Both the position numbers and the translations under genes were made by a program. From Shewanella psychrophila (GTDB lineage Bacteria; Pseudomonadota; Gammaproteobacteria; Enterobacterales; Shewanellaceae), in NCBI RefSeq assembly GCF_002005305.1, contig NZ_CP014782.1, positions 1,302,001-1,366,000 of the forward strand: DNA of 64,000 bases, written 5' to 3'. Positions 55,101 through 63,803 of this stretch are shown here, in pieces (positions within the stretch are counted from its first letter, which is position 1; every line of letters begins with the position of its first letter). The notes beneath the pieces are model-generated. The model ran no database searches. It worked only from the letters and a program-made list of their open reading frames with translations, and was not told where the DNA came from.

Positions 55101-55739
55101 CTTCAGGGGGATAACCAGCGTTCCATGGATATCGCGCTAAACTTCACCCAAGCCGACGGCGTGGATGAGCCTATCATCTTAGTCGGTCGCATCGATGACT
55201 TGTGCGCTAAAGGCCTAGTGAACTATAGGCCCGGCACAGCCAATGGCCGGGATCTTATCCGCGTCTATATCAGACATCTGTGTATTTGTGCCATGGACTC
55301 AATTAACACCGCTGACAGACTGCCGCATATCAGTTACTTGCTTGATATCGGCCACTTCCATGCTTTTCATTGCCTGACACAAACCCAAGCCAAGGCTCAA
55401 CTTAGCCAATGGCTGGCTTACTTCCAGTCGGGGCAAGTTCATCCCTTGATGTTTATGCCAAGAACCGCCCTCGCCTATGTTGAAGCCGAAGGCGATCATC
55501 ATGATAAGTTACTCGAAGCCCAGAGTCAGTGGCTCGATGAGCAGAGCCAGTTAGGTGAAGGTATGGAGCCTCATTATCAACGCCTGTTTAGTTTCCCTGA
55601 TGATTTTTCAGAAGCAGAGTTCGGACACATTGCCATGACACTACTTAGCCCCATGCTTAGCCTGTATCACAAAGACAAGCTCAGTGAGCTGGCCAACTTC
55701 GTCGAAGGTGGACTCGTCTCTGCAAAGGGAGATAAATAA
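52140..55739 (+). CDS. recC: Exonuclease V subunit RecC
   Basis: 1199 residues (E. coli 1122). N-terminal helicase-like lobes: HVLVQSPGMSTWLRLEVAKK, FPLPSSFIWQLCHILLPDVP, GRELLDLI; RecC has no working ATPase motif but holds the Chi recognition tunnel. Later segments include FCTLMPMRSIPFKVVCLVGMNDGIYPR and SRRLDDRYLFLEAILSAREQLYISYIG. It forms the RecBCD complex with the next two genes. Its stop overlaps the recB start (TAATG). TTTAGG-type weak ribosome site before the ATG. Confidence 0.96.
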   Translation: MLYLVQSNRMEALSAQLAEELQTPIAGMPVLMPEHVLVQSPGMSTWLRLEVAKKNKIAAALEFPLPSSFIWQLCHILLPDVPKENAFTKPAMTWKLMELLPALLHVEEFAPLKNYLNAGSSKETNTRANTDEADDNPLKLFQLCGQIADIFDQYLVYRPDWIAAWEANEPTLPPKGDKLSQAQAWQPMLWRALIEFNNQVLGKSQYHRANLHQSLFDALDNPNTSLDGLPRRLFVFGISSMAPQTLDVLYHLAKRIDVIMLNLSPCQHYWGDIVDPRLRARMALEYADKQKLEQDWEDKLEVGNPLLANNGKMGRELLDLILELPEEHANFNFECYQDPGTDSLLSGIQHDILELSTRERSLGPDASLYLTVDGRRTLTKSDDSLTLRSCHSPLREIETLHDHLLDMLSRTPEDPDEPLLAKDIVIMLPDVAAYAPYIDAVFSAKHGAHYIPYAIADRGAAQESPLINSFLHILSINQSRFGLTDILGILEVPAVLRRFELDDESLNLIRHWLEQAGVRWGRDETSRTAQSLPAFDKNSWAFGIKRLILGYAFSDDAPLYQDTLLVTGIEGQSAQALGKLLNFIETLDGYQQLLGQTSSIEERMSQLAQLLEDVYEVDDEERMQLQAIREAINKLKTELIEAGQVTPLNTQVLQNWFNSTLSESSVGQRYLAGSVNFCTLMPMRSIPFKVVCLVGMNDGIYPRVQHPVGFDLVAQFGPRKGDRSRRLDDRYLFLEAILSAREQLYISYIGHSERDNSERIPSMLVSELVEYCQLCYLPEGFEPDTLNQEPGDKPDISAIEKAIHQQLLIEQPLQPFDERLYMNQKPSLVHGLKQSYSAQWCPSPANEVDETNRAQRFIDTGINIIQSSDIVDSLNLVEVDNELEVSALIRFFRNPAQYFFNRSLKVDLGLNIQADDNDEPFSLNPLERYKLQASLLDNAISQKLDMPDEILLQRLKASGELPLHPFDDLLLNQYLHDIQPLIGRAVYLQGDNQRSMDIALNFTQADGVDEPIILVGRIDDLCAKGLVNYRPGTANGRDLIRVYIRHLCICAMDSINTADRLPHISYLLDIGHFHAFHCLTQTQAKAQLSQWLAYFQSGQVHPLMFMPRTALAYVEAEGDHHDKLLEAQSQWLDEQSQLGEGMEPHYQRLFSFPDDFSEAEFGHIAMTLLSPMLSLYHKDKLSELANFVEGGLVSAKGDK

Positions 55740-58700
55740 TGTCATCAGCACCTTCAACAGCGAATAAGAATACACATCACAACACATCTCAGGCCTTAGA
55801 TACGCTAACCTTGCCCTTCGGTGGCAGTCGTCTAATAGAAGCCAGTGCCGGCACAGGGAAAACCTTTACCATAGCCGGCCTGTATGTGCGTCTGTTACTC
55901 GGCCACGACATTGACAAGCCCCTCAGCTGTGAGCAGATATTGGTTGTGACCTTCACCAACGCTGCCACAGGTGAGTTAAGGGACCGTATTCGTAAGAAAA
56001 TCCAACTGGCCTACCGCCATTTTATCGGTATAGATACCGGCGATGAACTGATAACATCTCTGTACCAGATCACGCCAGAGTCCGAGCGTCCCTTAGCGCT
56101 TAAACGTCTGGATCTGGCATTAAAATCTCTGGATGAAGCTTCAATTTTCACCATCCATGGATTCTGTCAGCGAATTTTAGCCGATATGGCCTTCGAATCA
56201 TCCCTGTTGTTCGAGTCTGAGTTTACCTTGGACGACAGTGAGTTTTTGCACCATGCGGTACGGGACTTTTGGCGTGAACACTGTTATCCGTTACCTGGCT
56301 CCCTTGCCGAGATCATTCAAAAGAAGTTTGCCGATCCCGATGCCCTGTCTAAGCAGCTCAGACCACTGCTTGGTGCGAGTCAGGCTAATGCCCATCCACA
56401 GCCACAGGACTTTAAGAAACTACAGGACACACTCACACAGAGCATGAGCCGACTCAAGCTCATTTGGCCCAGAGAGCGCGAAGCTGTCGAGATCTTGCTG
56501 CATTCACTGCCCCTCAATGGCGTACGTTTCGGTAAGAAGCCTGATGGCTACCCTAAATTGGCCATTATGCTCGATGCCATGGACAACTGGTGTAAATACA
56601 GCATGAGTTTGCCACCGATAAAAGTGATGGAGAGTCTTTCACTGAGCGGCATTAAGCTCAATAAAGGTGGCGAGGTGCCAACCCCGGAGCAGGCACCGGT
56701 ATTGGATCATATCGAGCGACTGTGTTTACTCATCAAAGATTTCATCCCTAGCTTCCTCTATTGTGCCAGAGACGGCATATCGAGGCGTTTTTCATCGCAA
56801 AAGTCTGAGCGTAACTTGATGACGCCGGACGATCTCTTACTCACCCTAGAGCAAGCTCTGCGTCCAGACTCAGGGGAAGAAAACAAAAATAGCTTGGCTA
56901 ACTTGATAGCCAAGCGCTTCCCCGTGGCTCTCATCGATGAGTTTCAAGATACCGACCCCTTGCAGTTCGCTATTTTTAACCGTGTCTACCAGCAAAAATT
57001 GACCTCAGAGACAGAAGAGGCCGCGCTTGTTCCGGCTAATCAGACATCAAAAAATGTCAGCCTGTTAATGATTGGCGACCCCAAACAAGCCATTTATGCT
57101 TTCAGGGGCGCCGACATTCACACCTATATTCAGGCGCGAGAACAAACTAAACAGCACTATAGTTTGGGCACTAATTACCGCTCCAGCCGTAATATGGTCT
57201 TGTCGGTCAACGCCCTGTTTGAGAATCGAGACGATCCTTTTATCAGTGACGCCATCCCCTTCGAGTCAGTGCAGCCGTCATCTTTCGCCGATAAAAAAAT
57301 CTTTATTGAAAAGAGTGCAGACACATCAGCGCTGAAGATAAAACTACTGAGTGAAGATCCCGAAAAGGGACTCAACAAAGCCAGCGCCAGAAAACGTTTG
57401 GCCGAGGACGCCGCGGCCGAAATAGCCAGGTTGCTGACAGAATCACAAGCTGGCCAATGCAGTATCAGTGGTAAAGCACTCAAAGCCCAAGACATCGCCG
57501 TGCTGGTGCGCGACAGAAACGAAGCGGCGGTTATACGAGAATCATTATCTCAACGTCAAATTGGCTCGGTATTCTTAAGTCGGGACAGCGTATTTAATAC
57601 CTTAGAAGCCCGCGAGTTAGCCTTAATATTACATGCCTTGGCCACGCCTAAAGATGAGCGAGCGCTGCGCTCTGCCTTGGCCACCTCCTTATTAGGTTAT
57701 AACGCCACATCTATTCATGGATTCAACCAAGATGAAATGATTAGGCAAGACTTGCTGGAGCAATTCGATAGCCTGCATCAGCATTGGCTAAGACGGGGGA
57801 TCATGCCAGCCCTACTCAGTCTTGCCAATGAGACTCAGCTTATCGAACGTTTACTCCAAGGCGATGATGGCGAGCGACGTCTGACCGATTTCAGACACTT
57901 AGCCGAACTTCTGCAGCAAAAGGCCACAGAGCTTGATGGTATAAGTGCCTTGGTCAACTGGTACGAGCAAGCCCTTATCGCCAACAATGCCAATGAAGAG
58001 GCCCAGCTCAGGCTATCTAGCGAACAGAACCTAGTGCAAATCGTCACCATACATAAGAGTAAGGGACTGGAATATCCCGTCTGCTTCATCCCTTTTGTCA
58101 GTCTGGCCAGAGATAACCGCCGTAAGCCAGCCCCCATGCTCTACCATGAGAAGAACCGTCTCATATGGGATATAGAGCAAACTGATGATGGCTGGGAACG
58201 CCATAAACGGGAAAACTTAGCCGAAGATCTGCGACTCTTATATGTCGCCATGACGCGTCCGGTTTATCAATGCTACCTCTATATCGCCAACCATAGCCGT
58301 TTCACTAAGAAAGCGGGGATCACCAGCCAACTCCATGAAACCGGGATTGGCTACCTGCTTGGAATAGAAGACAAAGCCTGTGATTTTTCTCGCATTCAAA
58401 CTCAGGCTCAATCTTTAATGAGTGATGCCATCAGTGTCAGTGATATCCAAGATGATATCTCGACTCAAGCCTTGATAAGCGTTACCGATGAAAAATGCAC
58501 CTTAGCGCCTAAGGTGCTTAAGCGAACACTCTATACACCATGGCGTGTGGGCAGTTACTCGGGGTTAGTCAAAGACTTGCCCCATGAGCGTGTTGCACCG
58601 GGCGCCGATGATGAAAGCTTCCCCGAACTTGAAGTCATTCAAGATGAGGTCGACCCGGCGCCTTCTCGATTTACCTTCGAGCGCGGGGCCAATGCCGGTA

Positions 58701-59440
58701 GCTTTATGCACTTAGTGCTGGAGCTGATTGATTTCACCTTGGCCGAGGCGCAGCTGCCTGTTCAACTGCCCATCGCCATGGAAAAATACGGCATCGATGA
58801 GACTTGGTTTACCATGCTCAATGCCTGGTATCTAGATATTCTCGATGCCTCCCTGACTCAAGATGGCGCACTGACATTAGCTCAGCTAACTCCGGGGCAA
58901 AAATTGGTGGAGATGGAATTTTATCTGCCCATCAAGCAACTAAAGGCAGAAGAACTCAATCACGTGCTCGAAGGTTATGGTTACAGCGCCGGACTGAATT
59001 TTGAATCGCTCAAGGGAATGCTTAAGGGCTTTATTGATTTGACCTTCGAGTACCAAGGTCAATTCTACATCGCCGATTACAAATCGAACCACCTGGGTGA
59101 TGATTTCTCTCATTATGGTTTCGATGCCATGGCAGGCGCTATTCGCAGCCATAGGTACGACTTGCAGTACATCATCTACACCTTAGCCCTGCATAGATTC
59201 TTAGGCTTGAGAATGCAAAATTATGATTATGACCAACACATAGGTGGCAGTTACTACCTGTTTCTGCGTGGCATGTCAGTGAGTTCACCTCAGTCCGGGA
59301 TCTTCTATGATAAGCCGCCTAAAGCGCTTATCCAGGCGCTGGATGCGCTATTTGACAGTGAGCAAGCGGTAGGTGATAGAGGAAACGAGCAAGTGGTGAA
59401 GACTGCACTAGATAACGATCAGTTGGAGCTTAAGTTATGA
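55739..59440 (+). CDS. recB: Exonuclease V subunit RecB
   Basis: 1233 residues (E. coli 1180). Walker A IEASAGTGKTFTIAGLYV (near 35), motif II LIDEFQDTDPLQF (near 399), GDPKQAIYAFRGADIHTY, and the SF1 helicase motif VTIHKSKGLEYPVCFIPF. The C-terminal nuclease has GFIDLTFEY (near 1097) and IADYKSNHLG (near 1113) with the D...D-x-K residues. It unwinds and degrades DNA ends until Chi. A four-base overlap (ATGA) couples it to recD. Confidence 0.97.
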   Translation: MSSAPSTANKNTHHNTSQALDTLTLPFGGSRLIEASAGTGKTFTIAGLYVRLLLGHDIDKPLSCEQILVVTFTNAATGELRDRIRKKIQLAYRHFIGIDTGDELITSLYQITPESERPLALKRLDLALKSLDEASIFTIHGFCQRILADMAFESSLLFESEFTLDDSEFLHHAVRDFWREHCYPLPGSLAEIIQKKFADPDALSKQLRPLLGASQANAHPQPQDFKKLQDTLTQSMSRLKLIWPREREAVEILLHSLPLNGVRFGKKPDGYPKLAIMLDAMDNWCKYSMSLPPIKVMESLSLSGIKLNKGGEVPTPEQAPVLDHIERLCLLIKDFIPSFLYCARDGISRRFSSQKSERNLMTPDDLLLTLEQALRPDSGEENKNSLANLIAKRFPVALIDEFQDTDPLQFAIFNRVYQQKLTSETEEAALVPANQTSKNVSLLMIGDPKQAIYAFRGADIHTYIQAREQTKQHYSLGTNYRSSRNMVLSVNALFENRDDPFISDAIPFESVQPSSFADKKIFIEKSADTSALKIKLLSEDPEKGLNKASARKRLAEDAAAEIARLLTESQAGQCSISGKALKAQDIAVLVRDRNEAAVIRESLSQRQIGSVFLSRDSVFNTLEARELALILHALATPKDERALRSALATSLLGYNATSIHGFNQDEMIRQDLLEQFDSLHQHWLRRGIMPALLSLANETQLIERLLQGDDGERRLTDFRHLAELLQQKATELDGISALVNWYEQALIANNANEEAQLRLSSEQNLVQIVTIHKSKGLEYPVCFIPFVSLARDNRRKPAPMLYHEKNRLIWDIEQTDDGWERHKRENLAEDLRLLYVAMTRPVYQCYLYIANHSRFTKKAGITSQLHETGIGYLLGIEDKACDFSRIQTQAQSLMSDAISVSDIQDDISTQALISVTDEKCTLAPKVLKRTLYTPWRVGSYSGLVKDLPHERVAPGADDESFPELEVIQDEVDPAPSRFTFERGANAGSFMHLVLELIDFTLAEAQLPVQLPIAMEKYGIDETWFTMLNAWYLDILDASLTQDGALTLAQLTPGQKLVEMEFYLPIKQLKAEELNHVLEGYGYSAGLNFESLKGMLKGFIDLTFEYQGQFYIADYKSNHLGDDFSHYGFDAMAGAIRSHRYDLQYIIYTLALHRFLGLRMQNYDYDQHIGGSYYLFLRGMSVSSPQSGIFYDKPPKALIQALDALFDSEQAVGDRGNEQVVKTALDNDQLELKL

Positions 59441-61431
59441 TCCAGTCAACGCAACCCATAAAGACCCTGCTGAAGTTATGGGAGAGTGAACGTCTCATTA
59501 CGCCACTTGACCGTCATTTTGCCCTAGAGCTGGCAGAATTTCATCGACAACAGCTTAATCACCACAGTGAGAGCGATAATGAGCTATTTCTGCTCATATG
59601 TGCCCTGCTCAGTCACCAGCTCTCTCAGCAGCACACCTGCTTGCCCGTAGAGCAAATCTTGCTGGATAACCCCATGAATGAGCAGGTATCTCAGTGCAAA
59701 ATTACCTGCAGTCACGATGAATTGCTTAACGTATTGAGCCAGTTCAACGCCATAGGTGTTCCTCAAGATGACGTTCAGGCGGTGAGCTCGGCGCCTATGG
59801 TACTAGACCAAGGCTCCCTCTATCTGCAGCGCTATTATCAATTCGAGACTCAGGTGGCTGATAAGCTTATCAACTTGGCTAAAGGTGAGATCCAAGATAT
59901 CCCAGCGTCGACTCAGGAGACCTTAAACATACTGTTTCCCCGCACTGCAGACACAGATTCCCCTCTATATGATTGGCAGAAAATAGCCACGGCGACGGCG
60001 TTCACCCAGAAAATGGCGGTGATCACAGGCGGACCTGGCACAGGAAAAACCACCACAGTCACCAAGTTACTCTACCTGATGACTCAAGAAGCCGACTTGA
60101 CGATAAAACTGGTCGCCCCGACGGGTAAGGCAGCCGCCAGACTTAGCGAGTCGATCAAGGCCTCTAAGCTGAGGTTAAAAGCTGAGCTCACCCCTTTCGC
60201 AGGCACAATCGATGTACAGAGTTTAAATAGGGTTCCCGAGGAGGCGTCGACGTTACACAGGTTACTCGGCGTTATTCCTAACTCGCCTCAATTTCGCCAT
60301 CACAAGGATAATCCCCTCAGACTGGACTTGTTAGTGGTCGATGAGGCTTCTATGGTCGACCTTCCTATGATGCACAAGTTACTGTCGGCCTTACCTAGCC
60401 ATGCCAGACTCATCTTACTTGGGGATCAGGATCAGCTTGCATCCGTCGAGGCCGGCGCCGTGCTCGCCGACATTTGCGACGGACTTAAGACAGACAAGAG
60501 CCAATCGCTAAAGTGGCAGATGCGTTACTCTGCACCATATTCCAAACGCTTATCAGATCTCACAGAGAATGATTTAAGCGGGTTTACCAGCACATCTCCT
60601 GGCATAGGTGACAGTTTATGTATGCTGATGCACAGCCATAGATTTAAGGGCGATGCCGGGATCGGCCAGTTGGCAAGTGCGGTCAATAACTCTGACAAAT
60701 CACGCATCATGGAAGTATGGCAAACTGGCTACGATGAGCTGTTCTGGATTGAACATCAGAAAACCAGCACAGGCAATAGCGGACTCGAGCAGTTAATGAC
60801 TCAATCGGTAAGTCACTACAAGGCCTATTTGGAGATGGCTAACAAGCCGCAAAGCGATCCCCTAGAAATCATAGAATGTTATAACCAGTTCCGTATATTG
60901 TGCGCCATGCGTGCAGGCGAATACGGCGTTGATGGCATCAATCAAGGAGTGAAAGACGCCTTGAAACAGGCCAAGTTAATCTCGCCTGAGCATGAGTTCT
61001 ATTCAGGTCGTCCAGTCATAGTACAGAGCAATGATTACAACCTAGGCTTATTTAACGGTGATATCGGTCTTATTTTACCCGATAGAGTCAACCCGCAAGC
61101 AAGCGGTGGTGCCCCTCGTTTGATGGCACACTTTATCCAAGCTGATGGCAGTATCTTAAAGGTTCTCCCGGCTCGTCTACCGAGCCACGATACCTGCTTC
61201 GCCATGACGGTACATAAGAGTCAAGGCAGTGAATTTAGCAAGGTTGCCATGGTGCTCCCCCTCTGGCCTAGCCAAGCACAAAAACAGCTACTCACTAAGG
61301 AGCTGGTGTATACGGCCATCACTCGTGCCAAGCACCACTTTACTTGTCTGGGCACCCAAACCGTCTTCGAGCAGGCCAGTCTACAGGCAACCAAGCGTTC
61401 ATCTGGACTGGCGAGGCGACTATGGAACTAA
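59437..61431 (+). CDS. recD: Exonuclease V subunit RecD
   Basis: 664 residues (E. coli 608). SF1B helicase: Walker A ITGGPGTGKTTTVTKLL (near 196), motif II LVVDEASMVDLPMMHKLL (near 300), GDQDQLASVEAGAVLADIC, and the C-terminal VHKSQGSEFSKVAMVLP and ELVYTAITRAKHHFT. It is the fast 5'-3' motor of RecBCD. An insert near 345-400 (TSTSPGIGDSLCM) is family variation. The last ten bases overlap the DsbA-family gene. Confidence 0.96.
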   Translation: MIQSTQPIKTLLKLWESERLITPLDRHFALELAEFHRQQLNHHSESDNELFLLICALLSHQLSQQHTCLPVEQILLDNPMNEQVSQCKITCSHDELLNVLSQFNAIGVPQDDVQAVSSAPMVLDQGSLYLQRYYQFETQVADKLINLAKGEIQDIPASTQETLNILFPRTADTDSPLYDWQKIATATAFTQKMAVITGGPGTGKTTTVTKLLYLMTQEADLTIKLVAPTGKAAARLSESIKASKLRLKAELTPFAGTIDVQSLNRVPEEASTLHRLLGVIPNSPQFRHHKDNPLRLDLLVVDEASMVDLPMMHKLLSALPSHARLILLGDQDQLASVEAGAVLADICDGLKTDKSQSLKWQMRYSAPYSKRLSDLTENDLSGFTSTSPGIGDSLCMLMHSHRFKGDAGIGQLASAVNNSDKSRIMEVWQTGYDELFWIEHQKTSTGNSGLEQLMTQSVSHYKAYLEMANKPQSDPLEIIECYNQFRILCAMRAGEYGVDGINQGVKDALKQAKLISPEHEFYSGRPVIVQSNDYNLGLFNGDIGLILPDRVNPQASGGAPRLMAHFIQADGSILKVLPARLPSHDTCFAMTVHKSQGSEFSKVAMVLPLWPSQAQKQLLTKELVYTAITRAKHHFTCLGTQTVFEQASLQATKRSSGLARRLWN

Positions 61432-62150
61432 ACCATCTCAGTAAAATAAATAACGGAAACACACTAAGCGACAAACTACTTAGCGGAAAAACAGCCCGCG
61501 AAAAATCAACTCACAAAAAGCCAAGAGTCTATTACGTATATGACCCCATGTGCAGCTGGTGCTGGGGTTACGCTCCAACCTGGAGTAAACTGAGGGCAGC
61601 ACTAGAAGAGTCAGGAATATGGGTCGAATATCGTCTCGGTGGCCTAGCACCAGACTCAGACCTTCTTATGCCAGATGAAATGAAGGCCTTTCTTGAGCAG
61701 ACCTGGCATAAAATAGCAGCACAACTTGGCACCGAGTTTAATTTCGATTTTTGGCGCCAGTGTCAGCCCAGACGCTCAACCTACCCTGCGTGCCGTGCCG
61801 CCTTGATTGCCAGAGAGGCGGGACTTGAACAACTCATGCTTGAGGGCATTCAGCAGGCCTATTACCTTAAAGCCATGAACCCATCGGATCTCTCCACCCT
61901 AATATCAATTGCCGCATCCATAGGCATAGGCCCCAAAGAGTTTGCCCTGCAACTGAGCAGTGAGGCGATAAACCATCGCTTGATGACAGAAATACACAAG
62001 GTTCAGGCACTGCCCATTCAAGGCTTCCCCTCTTTGGTGCTGGAACACAATGGCAGCCTTAGCCCGATACCACTTGACTATCTGGATTATCAAACCAGCT
62101 ATCGACACTTAATCAACAGCTTAAACAACGGCTTAAATAAAATGGAATAA
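61422..62150 (+). CDS. DsbA-family oxidoreductase (FrnE/SpxH-like)
   Basis: 242 residues from MELNHLSK, starting 10 nt before the recD stop. The thioredoxin-like domain has the active site DPMCSWCWGYAP, i.e. CSWC, and the helical insert with WRQCQPRRSTYPACRAALIA. A C-terminal PIQGFPSLVLEHNG gives the cis-Pro. No signal peptide, so it acts in the cytoplasm. CSWC proteins of this kind are DsbA-family members of unsettled role; some act as protease adaptors (SpxH). The overlap with recD suggests cotranscription. Confidence 0.85.
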   Translation: MELNHLSKINNGNTLSDKLLSGKTAREKSTHKKPRVYYVYDPMCSWCWGYAPTWSKLRAALEESGIWVEYRLGGLAPDSDLLMPDEMKAFLEQTWHKIAAQLGTEFNFDFWRQCQPRRSTYPACRAALIAREAGLEQLMLEGIQQAYYLKAMNPSDLSTLISIAASIGIGPKEFALQLSSEAINHRLMTEIHKVQALPIQGFPSLVLEHNGSLSPIPLDYLDYQTSYRHLINSLNNGLNKME

Positions 62151-62167
62151 GTTTACCTCAGCGTGAT

Positions 62168-62395
62168 TTAGGGCCTGACTCCTGTTTCTTTATCACCGTT
62201 TGGAGCTTGTTTATAAGCCAGCGCCAGAGTCTCTGGCTTCATCTGAGCCAGCAAGTTACCTGAGATCACTAAGCCCAAACCTAAGCTCGAATACACAGAC
62301 CAGTGGTAATCTTCAAACAGGCTCGACACGGCTAAGGCGACGATGGGCGTGATCAACATCAGATAATAAAGATGTGCCTGTCCTATCTTTTTTAT
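62168..62395 (-). pseudogene. EamA/DMT transporter, C-terminal fragment
   Basis: About 75 residues: GQAHLYYLMLITPIVALAVSSLFEDYHWSVYSSLGLGLVISGNLLA, the last two helices of an EamA-type transporter. The N-terminal ~220 residues are missing, cut off by the IS256 remnant. The stop at 62168 is natural. No function is expected. Confidence 0.8.
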
Positions 62396-62675
62396 CTTCA
62401 AAACATCCGAAAAGCCATCTATACAACCAATGCTATCGAGTCATTAAACAGTGTGATTAGGAAAGCAATCAAGAATCGTAAGCTCTTCCCAAATGATGAC
62501 TCAGCGAAGAAAGTCGTTTACTTGGCGATCATGCAAGCTTCGAAGAAGTGGACCATGCCGATAAGAAACTGGAAACCAGCACTCAATCGTTTTATTATTG
62601 AATTTGAAGATCGAATAGCAGACTACATATAAAATAGGTAGTTACACAGAATCTGCTACAGGGTCTTGACTAGTA
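62396..62675 (+). mobile_element. IS256-family insertion sequence remnant (3' end)
   Basis: The plus strand codes NIRKAIYTTNAIESLNSVIRKAIKNRK, ..VVYLAIMQASKKWTMPIRNW and an end EFEDRIADYI, the C-terminus of IS256-type mutator transposases. About 80 residues remain, frame intact to the stop at 62632. After it, GTTACACAGAATCTGCTACAG looks like the element's end. The left boundary joins an EamA gene fragment near 62396. Inactive. Confidence 0.8.
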
Positions 62676-62910
62676 CACTATGTGGGTACATTCCAGTTAT
62701 TAACTTTCAAAATTCTGTATATTTCCCTTTTAAATTAGCACATGCCTTTAACAAACATAGCAGCGAAGCTGCAATCTGAGCGAGAGTTAAATATGAAAAT
62801 ACCTTTGATAAGCCATTATTGAAAACCCATAAAGTTTACAAAATAATCATTCCACGCAAAGGCGCGTAGAGCCAAGATCCTGTCTATGTTCCACTGTTTT
62901 AACAATACGT
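62676..62910. other. AT-rich spacer after the IS remnant
   Basis: No gene, RNA or clear repeat seen between the IS256 remnant and the unknown pair. It is AT-rich relative to the core genes. Confidence 0.4.
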
Positions 62911-63186
62911 TTATTTCGTCAATGCTTTAACGTTATCACCCATTGAAATGTAAGCGCCTTTTGTTGGTTCGTCATCACCAACTGCTCGTACTGAATATCT
63001 AAAGCCAGTAATGGTATCAGGTTTCAATAACATGAAATATGTGTAACCTTCACCACTGCTCATGTAGTAAATTGGCGATCCTTTGGCACCACACACTTTG
63101 TTTTCATTGTCACACGTCGGTTTGATGTAAATTGTTGATGGCCGATCCAACTTATAATCGAACTTGATATATGACTTACTTTTCAT
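62911..63186 (-). CDS. Hypothetical protein, second gene of an unknown pair
   Basis: 91 residues, not recognised. It reads MKSKSYIKFDYKLDRPSTIY followed by KPTCDNENKVCGAKGSPIYYMSSGEGY and a FRYSVRAVGDDEPTKG stretch. It looks beta-rich with two Cys (CDNENKVC) that could form a disulfide. No signal peptide is visible. Its ATG overlaps the previous stop (ATGA), so it should be coupled to the secreted protein upstream. An alternative is that it is the detached end of the upstream protein after a frameshift, since both are beta-rich and short. Confidence 0.6.
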   Translation of the reverse strand: MKSKSYIKFDYKLDRPSTIYIKPTCDNENKVCGAKGSPIYYMSSGEGYTYFMLLKPDTITGFRYSVRAVGDDEPTKGAYISMGDNVKALTK

Positions 63187-63644
63187 TTTTTGCTAACTTT
63201 CATCGATACGTTAGTTAAAATACTTCCTTCCTGATCATCTAGTTTCTTTCCAAAGAAACCATCACATATCTGATCATTGCCAATGCGGAACGATAACTTG
63301 ACGTTATCATCTTCATACTTGTTCTCTTTGCATAGACTTAGGTTGTTCAATATAACCGATGATGTTTGAGTAACAGAAACACCGTTTAGCTCAATCAATA
63401 AATCAACCGTTTTATGATTCTGGTCATACGCCACTAACTCAGTACCAAGATAATATCCGCTTGCAGTCCCATTAACACCGTGCAAACGAGTGATTGCTGA
63501 ATAACCTTTGTTTAGTTCTTGATTGAACGATTCATAATATCCACCCGTTACTTTTGCATCATAGGTAACGTGTAGTTTACTTTGACCAGCGAAAGCACAT
63601 ACAGGCATCAGTGCAACTAAAAGTAACGCTTTATTTATATTCAT
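63183..63644 (-). CDS. Hypothetical secreted protein, first gene of an unknown pair
   Basis: 153 residues starting MNINKALLLVALMPVCAFAG, a clear signal peptide cut after CAFA. The mature part is beta-strand rich: LHVTYDAKVTGGYYESF, YLGTELVAYDQNHKTVDLLI, LSLCKENKYEDDNVKLSFRIGNDQICDGFFG, with two Cys about 30 residues apart. It resembles small secreted proteins, but I recognise no family. AGAGG lies ten bases before the ATG. The frame is also open upstream to 63803, which I treat as remnant of another gene. Confidence 0.65.
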   Translation of the reverse strand: MNINKALLLVALMPVCAFAGQSKLHVTYDAKVTGGYYESFNQELNKGYSAITRLHGVNGTASGYYLGTELVAYDQNHKTVDLLIELNGVSVTQTSSVILNNLSLCKENKYEDDNVKLSFRIGNDQICDGFFGKKLDDQEGSILTNVSMKVSKK

Positions 63645-63803
63645 GATTTTTACCCTCTTCAGACAACTAATTAATACTTCTTGATGCGTGAGGAAATCAT
63701 CTCGACTAATGCTGATAATTTTACGGGTTCCACCGAACGGGTTCATATATTCAGCTTCCGCCTCAACGGTAAAGCCGAAGCTTGTATATACTTTTCGGAA
63801 TAT
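63645..63803 (-). other. Open stretch upstream of the unknown pair, possible gene remnant
   Basis: The frame of the secreted protein continues upstream to a TAA at 63804-63806 and reads like protein (KVYTSFGFTVEAEAEYMN, PFGGTRKIISISRDDF). The YxxFGF-E pattern loosely recalls the C-terminus of GNAT acetyltransferases, but the match is weak. There is no start codon at its head. DNA beyond 63806 to the window edge shows nothing I can name. Confidence 0.3.

Noticed and set aside
52140..62150. RecBCD cluster as a phage-defence island
   Set aside because: All three subunits are standard core genes with usual order; no extra defence genes adjacent.
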